Assembly (NCBI GenBank): GCA_026874595.1
Contig: CM049315.1
Location: forward strand, 34,242,164-34,306,163
Source of the DNA: Sipunculus nudus
Taxonomy: Eukaryota > Annelida > Sipuncula > Golfingiida > Sipunculidae
Direction of reading: 5' to 3'
DNA: 64,000 nucleotides
Part shown: one piece after another, positions 13,301 to 22,884 of the stretch
Numbering within the stretch: the stretch's first letter is position 1
Layout of the letters: each line of letters starts with the position of its first letter
Position numbers and translations under genes: made by a program
Notes under the pieces: model-generated
Databases searched by the model: none
What the model saw: the letters and a program-made list of their open reading frames with translations, nothing else
Told to the model about the DNA's origin: nothing

Positions 13301-16300
13301 TTAATATTTTGTATAACTATTCGTCCATAGGTACCTACTTACATGCCAGAAATTATGTCAATATTGTGTAATATGTAGACATAGTGGGCATCACAATAAT
13401 GTACCTTGTCAAGACTAAAGAGATATTGTGTCATACAGTCACAAATTCATAAATCACTTCATCAGCATAGTTAATCATAACATCATATCTGTCAAATTGA
13501 AAGCTTGCAGACTACCATACACTTTAGATCCTTCAACAAATAGCCTTATCATCATTCTACTACTGCTTATTACTGCTGTCATTGCATTCATATTTGCTCA
13601 AATATATCACAATTTTCTACACCTCTTTAATAAATAAAAAATAAACCACTATATATGACTCTATTAATCCATCAGTCAGGTTATTTCATTTATCATTTAC
13701 TCACATATTACATTACATTCCTTTATAATAGCCAAACATGTCCATGATATTCATAAGCTTTATCGACTCGATATAGTATCACAGTGGAGAAACATTTATG
13801 GTCCAATCACGATCAGCTGAGCGCCGTGACCCATGGGTCCCTTGTTTTCTTTAGGCTCTATTGTAGTCATTTGCTTTGATTTCAGATTACAGATGTAGGG
13901 TCCCACTCCAGGTCACTGGAAGTAAGCTATGCCAGGGTTTCCGATTTGTTATACTTATAGTCACTGGGGGAGATCCCCTGCTGTGACAGGTGTACAGTTA
14001 TTCTCATATCACAACCCCAATCTTCCCCCCCCCCCCATGCTAACCCAGCCCACCAAGTGTTATGCAGTAATTGTTATTGTTTTCACTGTATCTCCTTAAT
14101 TGTAATGCTGTTTCCAATGCAATATGCAAAAACTTTCCTTGAAAAAGTAATTCAAGGTGAAATCCAGAAGATGCATAGTTGTGTAATGTAGCATTTTTAA
14201 AGAAATCATTTTTTTTTTTTTAATGATTTTAACAAATGCAATTGAACCCATCAGTATGCTTAAATTTATAAAATATGAAGCATGTTATGGATAAATAAAG
14301 ACACAATAAAAATTGTGAAATCTAAATCAAGTATTATTTTTAGATATTTATTGTTTTGATGATTTAAAAGATATATTTTTGTGGTAAAAAAATAAATAAA
14401 AATTTGTATGCATGACGTGGTGTTTATCTGACAAGATTGAGTTGATTGAGTTGATTGAGTTGAGTTGATTGATTTATGATGCAATTGGGAAATATTAATC
14501 AACTTTTATATTCAGATATATATTTTATATATCGGAAATGTATAGAAATATAAACTTAAATTTAAAAAAAAATTGATGTGAATAAAAAAATGAGGATTTA
14601 ATGCAAACATTTGTTCATTATTTTCCTGCCTCAGCAGAATTTGCGATCAGGCTTTGTTTGCCCTGTTTTATGTTGTTAATCCATTATATTTCAACTGTAT
14701 ACATTTCATAAATAAAATCCATATATATTTAGTAATATATATTTTACAAAAAAATAGATTCAATTGAACAAATGTGTAAACTACTGAAATGTCAACAGTT
14801 AATCAAAAAGCCAACTAATGATCATGGTTATAGTACAGATCATTTGTTCACAAACTGCTCACATGCTTCAGTTTCAACATTAGGAAAAACATGGTCAGGT
14901 CACAAAATATTATTTGCAACAATTTCTTGCTCATCAATATAAATCAATCATATAAACCAACCATGGCCTTTATTACCTCTTCCTCTTACACTTTATCTTC
15001 ATTTGATATTATTTTAGATTTTTACCTGTAAGGTCAACTTCAGCTGAGCACAGAGACCCATGGGTCCCTTGTTTTGTAGGTGGCACAACCTACTTACACA
15101 TTTCGACTGCAGACATGCATGCTAATATGCAATACACCTCACTCTGGTTCCCCTTGCCACTCAATCCATGCCTGACTTCACCCGTCCCACTCTGATTTGG
15201 GCGGATACACGTAGAGTATGGCTACCTATACTCTCATGTGCAGAGGAAAATGTGAGAATTAATGGAACATTTGTTAATCTGATTGTCTTATTTCACCTGA
15301 GCCTGCAAACTTCAATTCCAGCTCAGAGAATATTCCTCAAGACATTCAAGTCAGTTTAAGTTAAAAACAGAATTGAAACAGACTGTCAAAAAGTGATATA
15401 TTTTTCTGTTTACAGTCCTGACTTGATAATTTGACACCAAATGTAAATCGTTAATTTATGTCCTATTACAAGGCTGTCAGGTTAACTTTTTCAAATCACT
15501 ATAGGTAGGAGATTTATTCTATGAAAACGGCTAGATGTCCCTCACTTCATGTAGAAAATTGTATTTTATATATAAGCAAAATTAAACAAAACATTCATGA
15601 TGGCATAACTGTTTCATAGGAGAGACATTTTTCACTCTGCTTAAGAATGTCTGAGATACCTGATTTGCAGCAAATCTAGTAAAGAAAAGCATCAGTGAAC
15701 AGTGAAGTAGTGTTCTGATACTACGAACTGATGGTTCACTATTGGTAAAGTTATATATAAGCTCCATGTGTAGTCACATGAAACCTCTCAGGTGTCAAAC
15801 CACGTCACTCATTACTTAAATTCATTAATGTTTAAATATCAAAGAACTTCCAAGAACCAAAGACCACTTCCTTACATTTAGATACGCACAGCATTTGTTG
15901 CTGATCAAGGTGACAAGGGGAAACCAGCTATGTTTTGTTTTCCACGCACAATCAATTGGCCATGGATGCATGGTTCTGTAAGCCTGGCTACCAGAATGTA
16001 GCAAACTACCCATAAAATGTCAACTGTGGTGTTGATTTAATAATCAGTAACCCGTAGCCAATCGTCATGCCTAAAGAGGATGCCATGTGATGATTGACAT
16101 CAAAGGTGAATCAGAAATCATGTTGGATTGCTAAGTCAAAATACTCAGCTTAAGCCATGTTTCTGTCGTAAATTACCATGTCGAAGTTGGAATCCAAGGT
16201 TGTTGGATTGTCAAAGACAATTTTAATGGGATCCATTTGTTATTGATGAAATAGTGTCGGATTGCAAGGTATCCAGATTGTTAAGGGTCAGAATGTCAAG

Positions 16301-19300
16301 TCAGGACTGTAGTTGAGAATACGTGCTGCACGTGGTGGTAATGCAACTGTTATGCCAGATCACAATCCCGCGAGTGATCATTGAATGTTTGTATGTCATT
16401 CTCCTCTGTAATGTACTAATCGTCAATGCTCTTTGATCCTGTGTTTTCAGAGTCATCTCTACCCAGCTGTGCGTCCCTGCCCGGAAGCTGAAGTTAAGGT
16501 CCAGCTTGAGGGAACAGGACCATATGGAACACCTGATCTGATGACACATGGGTATGTTAAAAAACCATGTGTGTGTGTTTGTGTGTGTATTACATGGAAA
16601 CCAACATTGTTTCACCAAAATTCTCCCCATTTGAAGTCTTTTGCCATGTATGTTAAAATACAACATACTAAGTATTTGGGCTGTCAAATTTCTGTCTTAT
16701 CGTATTGTTATTTGTTATTATATAATATAATTTGTTGTGTAATTGGACTTTATTAATTTAATGTTTTGCTTTTAGGCAACATGGAGAGAATCTACAGTAA
16801 CAGAATGTCTGTCCCTATTTTAATTTTTTTTTTTTTTTATTTCCTTTTAAAGAGCATTACATTCTCAGTATTAATGTTGTTAATTGCTGCTTAAACCAGA
16901 TACCTTGAAAGGATTTATTACAAAAATGAATTATGCAAAATAAGCATTCATAAAGATATCACATTCAAAAGCATCTCAGGCCTTGTTCTGCATATTCATA
17001 TTCTTTACTTGTTTAGGCATGCTTGAAAAAATCTGGTGTTTGTCACAATAGAACTTGTAAACTAAAAGAGAAATGGGAAATATTATTTTGCACTAGAGAT
17101 GGACAAGTGAACAAACTGTTGGTGTTGTTTAAAGAAAAAATTTCTCCCAAAAACATTAAAGAGTTAATGTGTTTCTAATGAAGTGATTACCGGTACATCT
17201 TATTCTGTTTCAGCTTCCAGAATGCAAAAAACCAGTTGTCAGTCAAACATCCATTGGAGTTTTCTGAAGACCATGTGAGTGATTGTTCCAAGTAATTGTC
17301 AAGTATCCAAATCCCAATCTGGATACAGTCTGGTATAAACCCCGATCAGGATTTGGGCTGGACCAGGGTAGGACCAGATCCTGATCTGGGTTTAGGCAGG
17401 ACTGAATCTCGATCCGGATTTGGTCTGTAACAATTCCCATTTTGGATTCTGACCAGGCATAATGTACAAATCCTGATTCAGACTGTGAGATGACATAATA
17501 ATAAATAACACCTTCAGCACATACATCTGATTAAATTAAGGAAAATTCACCTGAGTCCAGCCTGCTAATAAAATTAAATCTAAATTTGTTTTGACAAAAT
17601 TTTGTTTATGCCATGCCTAATTTCAAATACATAGAGTATGTTGAACAAGTGAATGTTAGTAGGACTGATACCTAACATGAATTAATGAATGGAATAAAAA
17701 AGTACTGCTGATTTTTGTTGCACAATATAACCTTTGAAATATTTGAAATATGTTAAACTAAATGAATATAACTTTTTTCTGGCTTGTATTACCTACATGT
17801 TTAAATCAAAATAATTAAATTCTATGTCTTAAATGAAAAGAAAAACATTTCATGTATATATAAACAATTTTACATTGATTAATAATTACAAAGAGCCTTG
17901 TGGACATGAAGTTTGCAAGTACATACAGTTATGAACTAGATCAGGGGTATGGGTAGCCATAACCTTCAAGGCTTCAACTGATTAGACAGGAAGTCATTCT
18001 CTTTCTTATTAATTGAAGATCAGGATTTAGGCCGGACTGAATCCTGATCTGGATCTGGTCTGATTATCTTATATTTCAATCTTTGTGGACTGTTTTCTTT
18101 AACGGAAGCTATGTGGTGCCAGTGTTCATAGATAAAAGTGTGTTAATATGCTCAGCTCTGTTAAAATGTTTACTAATCTTTAAAAAAGGATGTCTGGGAC
18201 CACTGCATTGTATAACGGTGTGTAATGTCACACATACATATATACCTATTACAGTACAAATACCGGTACTACAGTTATTTAAATGAGTGGCCTTTAGACA
18301 GTTTTTCAGATTTTTTCTTCTGAATATACAGGTAAATAAACAGTAATTATCTTTTATATTTGAAGTGGGTGGAGAACCAACACAAGATGGATTTGATGAT
18401 GTTGAGAAACACACAAGGTATCCATGCACCGATCCGTCTGACAAATGAAAGAAAGATGGCACAACAGGTGAGGTTTCAACAACTATATCACTGTCTGTAT
18501 CTGGCATAGGCCTTGACTGGTACTTAGCAGTATTATATTCCTGATTCTGGTAGCCACTCATAATAAGAATAAAGAGGTGAACTAAAGATATTATATAGAC
18601 CAAAGCTGTAACTCTCGGACCTATTAGTAAACACTTGTGACATGAAGGTTGATATTAAAACACTACCAACAATTCTACCAAGCTGTTTCCACCGTTAATT
18701 TCCTCAGATTAATTCGATAATGATGGTATATTAGGATATCAGTATTATAAAACACATTTTAAAGACATTATATCAGTCACTACTGTAAAATTAATATATA
18801 ATCATGATATGTTACATGCCATATGTTCACAGTAGTATAGCATGCTGCAACTTGCTCAAATACAACTTACCAGGAAGGGATTGTGATCCATGTGTCGTAC
18901 AGTAAGCAGTCATTCCTTTGTCTAAAATAAAGGTGCTCATTAAGTTCTTACTTTCATTGAAAATTAATAATAGTCATTGTTTGTTTATCTATTGTGAGCT
19001 CTGCCATATTGCCTATTCAGACATTTAACAACAGATATCACCCCCAATCCCCCCCCCAAAAAAAAAAAATTTGAAAAAAAATCCTCCTCTTTGAGGTCAA
19101 ATTATGTGTTGTATTGTCATGAATCGGTCCATGAGATGTCATAATATTGGCCACAGAGGCACTTGACTGGAATCAAAAGAAATTCTTCTACAAAGTTTAA
19201 TGCCTTAACCACTGTCAAGACATTTTCAGATTAAATATTATAACATTTTGCAATAAATACTGTCATGAAACACTACCACAATTTTTACCAATTTGAACAC

Positions 19301-20605
19301 ACGAACATGACACAACACATAAAGATATGCTTGTAACAAATAAAACCAGAACTAAGATCATCATTATTAGCCTATGCCAAAGCTCAAGTTTGAAGATACA
19401 AATGAGTTCACTTGCAGAAGATGAGTTCAAATGATAAAATGCCTTGATTCATAACATTTGTCATTATTGTGCTTTCTTTCCTGTGTTTAGATTCAAAGAT
19501 TGCCGTGTCTACCAAGTTCCCATTTAATGTTAGACACACTCACAGGAAGAGATGAAATGATTACATTCGAAGACATTCTAAACAGTAAGTGTCTCCAACC
19601 TCATTAATTAGCTAAATAATAACTCTAGATGGATTGCATAAACCTTTTATGCTGTCATACAGGCAACCAGCAAGATTCAGAATGTGTGACAGTTATACTT
19701 GTAAACTAAGGGGCCTGGACAGTGGAGTTGTAGGACACTCTGTAACCTCTGCTGGCAGCCCAGGTTCTATTCCAGGGTGGTAAGTGTGGGTTGCAGTAGC
19801 CCATCCAAGGTAGATGTTTTTCTTTGGGTCCTCCAGTTTCCTCCATACAAACTAACACACACCACCATCTAAGCCATCTAAGCCATCTAAGTGCCCTGCC
19901 TTACTTATTTATATAGAGTTGTACAGTCCAAGAGCAATTTAATACAAAATAACCAAATGTAGTGGGCATAGTCAATTGTCATACACGACAATCTGACTGC
20001 AAGTGTACGAGTCATCATGATGATATAAGCTAATGAATGGGATTTACAAATTATAACCCTGTTTATGACTATAGCATATTATCCCCTGGTATACCTTAGT
20101 TCAAGAAATTTTGTGATGATTTATAAAGGATTTTTTATTGTTCTTTACAGTGTACATAGTCAGACTGTATGTAAATTATCAGCAAAGTTGTTGATTTCAA
20201 CTCTAAGAATTTGTTCATCAGTATCACATCTTAAATATCACAGTTGTGACTCTGCAAGGTAAAAGATATCCCAGTGTAACTGCCATATAATCTTGAAAAC
20301 TGCATTTCTGGTAATTTTGACTAGACATGTGAGTTATATGTTGATTTCTGTGAGATATGTGTATTTATATTGTAGACTGTGGCCCCAAGTTGATAAAGAA
20401 CAACCCTTTTTAGCTTGTTTAACAAACAGTTGAAGTGATTTATTTTAAGAGCAGCAGTCCCGTAATATTTAAACACACCACCACTTCCAGAAAATGAAAT
20501 CTCTTATAATTTCAACACTTTTAATTTCTGTTTCTAGATCCTGTGGACTCAGAAGTTATGGGACAGCCACATGTTTTGGTAGAGAAGAGATTGGGACTGT
20601 TGTAA
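1738..20605 (+). CDS. POMP: Proteasome maturation protein (POMP / Ump1 family), six exons
   Basis: POMP is the assembly chaperone that matures the 20S proteasome at half-proteasome joining and is then degraded. Exons: 1738-1746 (candidate start, MSS), 16451-16551, 17214-17274, 18366-18467, 19491-19584, 20538-20605 with TAA at 20603-20605. All have AG/GT borders and the phases (0, 2, 0, 0, 1) fit. The joined protein is 144 residues, against about 141 in human POMP. Family blocks are visible: GTGPYGTPDLMTHG, then NAKNQLSVKHPLEFSE, MLRNTQGIHAPIRL, the IQRLPCLPSSHLMLD helix, EMITFEDILN, and the C-terminal SEVMGQPHVLVEKRLGLL. The gene is intact. Intron 1 is about 14.7 kb and full of nested repeats; the other introns are 0.6 to 1.1 kb. 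It converges on the E2F gene, whose stop is at 22885. Exons 2-6 are secure; exon 1 is inferred. Confidence 0.9.
2459..2575. repeat. Two tandem copies of a GC-hairpin/AT-spacer unit
   Basis: Near 2457 and 2537 two similar blocks occur, each with GCGGGGGTTT, then a G-run facing a C-run (GGGGGCGCGGCCCCC and GGGGCGCGCCCC types), then AATTTAAA. Each GC core can fold into a tight hairpin. They lie in POMP intron 1. Confidence 0.55.
2666..2745 (+). repeat. tRNA-derived SINE head
   Basis: A tRNA-like region with an A-box-like TTAGCTCAGATAGTTAG and a B box GGTTCAAACCC spaced as in RNA polymerase III internal promoters. There is no clean seven-base acceptor pairing, so a SINE fits better than a working tRNA. 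The tail beyond 2745 is not defined. Confidence 0.5.
3357..3580. repeat. About 75-bp minisatellite with G6/C6 hairpins (three units)
   Basis: Three head-to-tail units, starting near 3362, 3436 and 3512, each contain GAATGATAAATAATG, then GGGGGGAGACCCCCC (the third has GGGGGGACACCCCCC), and, in the first two, TGTAATAGGTAGAATGATAA. Each GC block is a perfect six-base hairpin with a three-base loop. Open frames on the minus strand here are artefacts of the repeat. Confidence 0.75.
4113..4190 (-). repeat. tRNA-derived SINE head, minus strand
   Basis: Read on the minus strand, ATGGCACATTGGTAGCGC (A-box-like) is followed by a B box GGTTCGAGACC and CCGG. The layout is that of a tRNA-derived SINE. 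The acceptor stem is not convincing, so I do not call a tRNA gene. Confidence 0.5.
5551..5591. repeat. Perfect 16-bp inverted repeat with 9-nt loop
   Basis: AGACCCAGTTGTGGCT at 5551-5566 is exactly complementary to 5576-5591, separated by CTGTTGTAA. There is no T-run after it and no target duplication that I can see. It lies in POMP intron 1 and its origin is unknown. Confidence 0.8.
6998..7415. mobile_element. hAT-like MITE, 418 bp, with perfect 8-bp target duplication
   Basis: The element starts CAGGGGCGTCAGTAT and ends, on the opposite strand, CAGTTGCATCAATTTTTC, so the tips are imperfect terminal inverted repeats. It is bounded by identical 8-bp flanks GGTACAAA (6990-6997 and 7416-7423). 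Eight-base duplications and CAGGGGCG-type tips are typical of hAT transposons. It has no coding capacity; inside are C/G runs, a (TA) microsatellite at 7253-7310 and a GT run. A relative lies at 58090-58446. Confidence 0.8.
7253..7310. repeat. (TA)n microsatellite inside the MITE
   Basis: An uninterrupted TA run of about 29 units. It sits within the hAT-like MITE at 6998-7415. Confidence 0.9.
8289..8963. repeat. About 279-bp tandem repeats of family X
   Basis: CATATCTCGGGAACCGTTTG recurs at 8292, 8572 and 8850 (spacing 280 and 278). Each unit also carries the palindrome-like AGGTGGCACCACCT and a TGCACAG...GTCCRTCTG stretch. The third unit is cut at 8963 by the family Y insertion. Confidence 0.8.
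9514..10642. mobile_element. Solo LTR, 1129 bp, with perfect 5-bp target duplication
   Basis: The block starts TGTCACC and ends GGTGACA, so it has TG...CA tips and a 7-bp terminal inverted repeat. It is flanked by CCCAA on both sides (9509-9513 and 10643-10647). Removing it restores the family Y body, where the second copy reads TTTTGCCCAACTTTG without a gap. It contains no long reading frame and has a TATAAGG-like box near 10400. Length, tips and a 5-bp duplication fit the LTR of a Gypsy or BEL type retrotransposon left after LTR-LTR recombination. Confidence 0.75.
10784..13849 (-). mobile_element. Family Y element (inner copy) nested in the outer copy
   Basis: It starts with the same hairpin (TTTTAGCTCAGCTGAC, from 10785) and GTCC/GTCT microsatellite, and ends with CAGCTGAGCGCCGTGACCCA...CCTTGTTTT at 13814-13849. 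At its left border the outer copy tail GCTAGTTATTGA is interrupted, while the inner unit carries the same tail uncut near 11500. Two body units are visible (about 10890-11510 and 11590-12130), sharing TTAGATGTCCCC and CTCCTACCAT. The interior beyond 12130 is AT-rich with no gene. Confidence 0.6.
12695..12835. repeat. About 69-bp tandem duplication
   Basis: ATGATTGCAACTTTTGCAAC and the following AATTCTAATATTTTAACTTA occur twice in a row with few differences. It lies within the inner family Y element. Confidence 0.75.
17305..17480. repeat. Degenerate GATCTGGATTTGG minisatellite in POMP intron 3
   Basis: Several imperfect copies of CTGATCTGGRTTTRG and GGACTGAATC occur in a row between POMP exons 3 and 4. 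A further copy lies at about 18018-18065 in the same intron. Confidence 0.55.
19700..19775 (+). repeat. tRNA-like SINE head in POMP intron 5
   Basis: An A-box-like AGTGGAGTTGTAGG and a B-box-like GGTTCTATTCC at suitable spacing, followed by unrelated sequence. It is more diverged than the other SINE candidates in this window. Confidence 0.4.
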
Positions 20606-22884
20606 AATGTGGAAGAAAAATGTCACCATGTAACAAGCTGTCAGAACTATACACACCAGGACAACAGGCCCTTAAAATCACCATTAGTAACCTGTTAAAT
20701 ACTTGTGTGAACTTTCATCTCAAAAGTTGGAATCCTTTTACTCCAGCAAGGAATTCAGAAACATGGGTCTATTAACTCTGGTTATCATAATTATGAAAGA
20801 GGCAGTGCTTACCAGGTCCATGTTTATTCTGTGTCAATCAGAACCACTGAAATCTTAGAATGGAAGAATGAATTTCATTCCACACTGTGTACACGCTGCA
20901 AAGAGTTGGCCCTTGCTATGTGGAACTGAGGGCTTTCAGATCGGAATTTCTTACATTTAGTTCCCTCTGTAGTCGTAGTTATTTGATATTTAAACAAGTT
21001 GGTTAATGGTGATTTCAAGGACATTTTCATGAACTTAAGCACAAGCTATTACATAATAATCACAGTGCTTGGTGATACCAGACAATTTATTGACAAACAC
21101 TGAATAACATGTAAAAATTGTCTTTTTTGCAAAATATAACATGTTCATATTTAAGATCCAGTCAAACTAAATAAAATGTATTATTGTCGTAACTGGCTTT
21201 TGTTTTTCCTTTTAAGGACTACAAGGAGGTAAAAAGTGTATGTATTATCGGATGATATGGTACATATAATTGTTCATATAATATATGACACATGGTACAA
21301 TACACTCAAGCATATAAAAAGATATATAAGGATTTTCTATTTATTAAAATGTTGAAAAGTGTAAATGCTTCTTAAATTTACTAATACAGTCTGTACTGCT
21401 TATATATTTTTAATTTGCATGATTAACAGTAGCCTCCCCCCCCTTATTTTGGGTTAGTCACCTGGATTAAAAAAATAAATAAAAATGCCAAGATCATGAA
21501 AAAAGTTTCTATCAAAAGTTCTGCTTTAGTGACCCAAGCAAGAAGGAAGTAAATGTTTGGTATCGGAGGACATGGAGTGACGACTATATCACTTCATGGA
21601 CAAAAATCTGAGCTTTCTTTGCTGTTTGTGAATTATGTACTGCAACAGTGGGTTCAGCCAGATCTATATTTTTATGGGGCTCTGTTGCAGAACAGTAACA
21701 AAAAATTGGTGTTAAGTATAACAAAAAGCTGTTTGTGAGGTAAAATGAGTATAAGGATGATGTAGTTAACATTCAATTCTCCCCAAACTACTATTTGCTC
21801 AGCCAGTGATGCAGGACTCTAGTCTGGACTCGAGTCTACTTTTTTAGTGACTTGGACTGGATGGTCTGGGATTCAGACTAGTACTCAGACCCAGAGGTAC
21901 TTGGACTGTTGGAAACCTCTGGTGATGTCCCGTGTAGTTAACAAATTTAACAAACTTATTCCTGGTCTAGGCATGACCATCTCATAGGATGGAGAAACAT
22001 TATACACTACACTAACTACTAAAGCAGTGCATTCTGTTCATTGACTGCCGGGTCGCCTTGCTCATCGAGGAGAGTAAGATCAACTGAAGGCCTTGCAGCA
22101 ATAAATAAAAACGTAGAATCATATTTTTCTTCCATGACTTTTGATTGTTCACATTTAAAATTCTCATATTTATTTTTAAGCTGCTCAGAAAGAAAATCTC
22201 TAGCTTCTTGTCAACTTTCATACATTTCCTATTCCCTTTTTATGGACCAATACACAAGCCTTGTATTTTCAGTTATTTCAATGCTAATGTTTACTTGCCA
22301 TTTTAAATTTTCCAGAAACACAATAATTTTTGAAGTGTCAACTGTTATAATAATATTATTAATATTTGACATTATCATTCCAACATGCACATGCTAATTA
22401 TAACATTCACAGCGTGCACTTTATGTCTCCCTGGTAAATTTCATTATAAATATTTTGACATTTTACAATTAAAAACCTCTTCAGTGTCATTGCAGTTACA
22501 ATTTCTTTCAGGGAGCTGGTTAAAGTGGAATTCCGAGATTAAGATAAAACCAGAGCCAATCATCCAGTTGATAAACCGTTTTGGATATATTATACAAAAT
22601 AACAGACTAACCAACAAAATGATCCAAAAATCCCCCCCACCACCCCCCATCATATCTTCCTTACTCTTGGCAGATCTAGAGAAGGCGTGCTCCCTATCCT
22701 CTATTTTTTTACCAAAAATTGTGGAACTGAAACAATAGACACTTAAAACTGAAAAGTTTTTGGTGTCTCGCATTGTTTTCTTCCCTACTTCTGTATAAAG
22801 CATACCAGCACCCCCATCCTAAGATCCTGTATCTGCCCATGCTGAAGTTCAAGGATAGTTCGGAAACCCGTACCAGAACCATCG
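20606..22884. other. Intergenic region between convergent POMP and E2F genes
   Basis: Both genes end here. AATAAA at 21169-21174 is a candidate POMP polyadenylation signal on the plus strand, and TTTATT at 22169-22174 is one for the E2F gene on the minus strand. A dispersed repeat rich in CTCGAGTC-like words lies at about 21801-21910 and has a relative at 35707-35815. Open frames in this stretch have no recognisable domain. Confidence 0.45.
21169..21174 (+). terminator. Candidate POMP polyadenylation signal
   Basis: AATAAA lies 564 bp after the POMP stop codon. It is the first canonical hexamer I noticed downstream. Confidence 0.35.

Larger units (their letters stand above)
8964..15075 (-). 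mobile_element. Family Y element (outer copy) with hairpin and CCATGGG ends
   Basis: One end is TTTTAGCTCAGCTGAC...GTCATCTGAGCT (from 8961), an imperfect 12-bp palindrome followed by GTCC repeats. The other is CAGCTGAGCACAGAGACCCATGGGTCCCTTGTTTT (15041-15075, read as two blocks around the palindrome GACCCATGGGTC). Both ends are placed by the interrupted family X unit. The interior has body units of about 0.6 kb, a second Y copy (10784-13849) and a solo LTR (9514-10642). I see no protein-coding gene. Tandem units and a microsatellite next to a terminal hairpin recall Pearl-type or Helitron-like non-autonomous elements of bivalves; that assignment is inference. Confidence 0.65.
8060..15208. mobile_element. 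Family X element, split by a 6.1-kb family Y insertion
   Basis: The left end is a hairpin: GTATCCGC at 8060-8067 pairs with GCGGATAC at 8082-8089. A (GCC)n run at about 8104-8127 and roughly 279-bp tandem units follow up to 8963. The same unit resumes at 15076 (AGGTGGCACAACCTAC against AGGTGGCACCACCTAC at 8525 and 8805) and ends near GCGGATAC at 15201-15208, the sequence of the left hairpin arm. The 8964-15075 block is therefore a later insertion into X. X shows no coding sequence and is non-autonomous; its class is unknown to me. Confidence 0.65.

Noticed and set aside
16433-16756. Single 107-codon protein on the plus strand
   Set aside because: Only 16451-16551 is coding (POMP exon 2); the rest reads into the intron after a GTATGT donor.
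18109-18603. 164-codon minus-strand frame, at first sight like an E2F C-terminal region
   Set aside because: It lies antisense to POMP exon 4 (18366-18467), which matches the POMP family, and the E2F reading frame already ends at 22885.
22385-22803. Frames of about 118 codons on both strands just downstream of the E2F stop
   Set aside because: Low-complexity and hydrophobic, with no domain; the E2F frame closes at 22885 with a plausible C-terminal motif.
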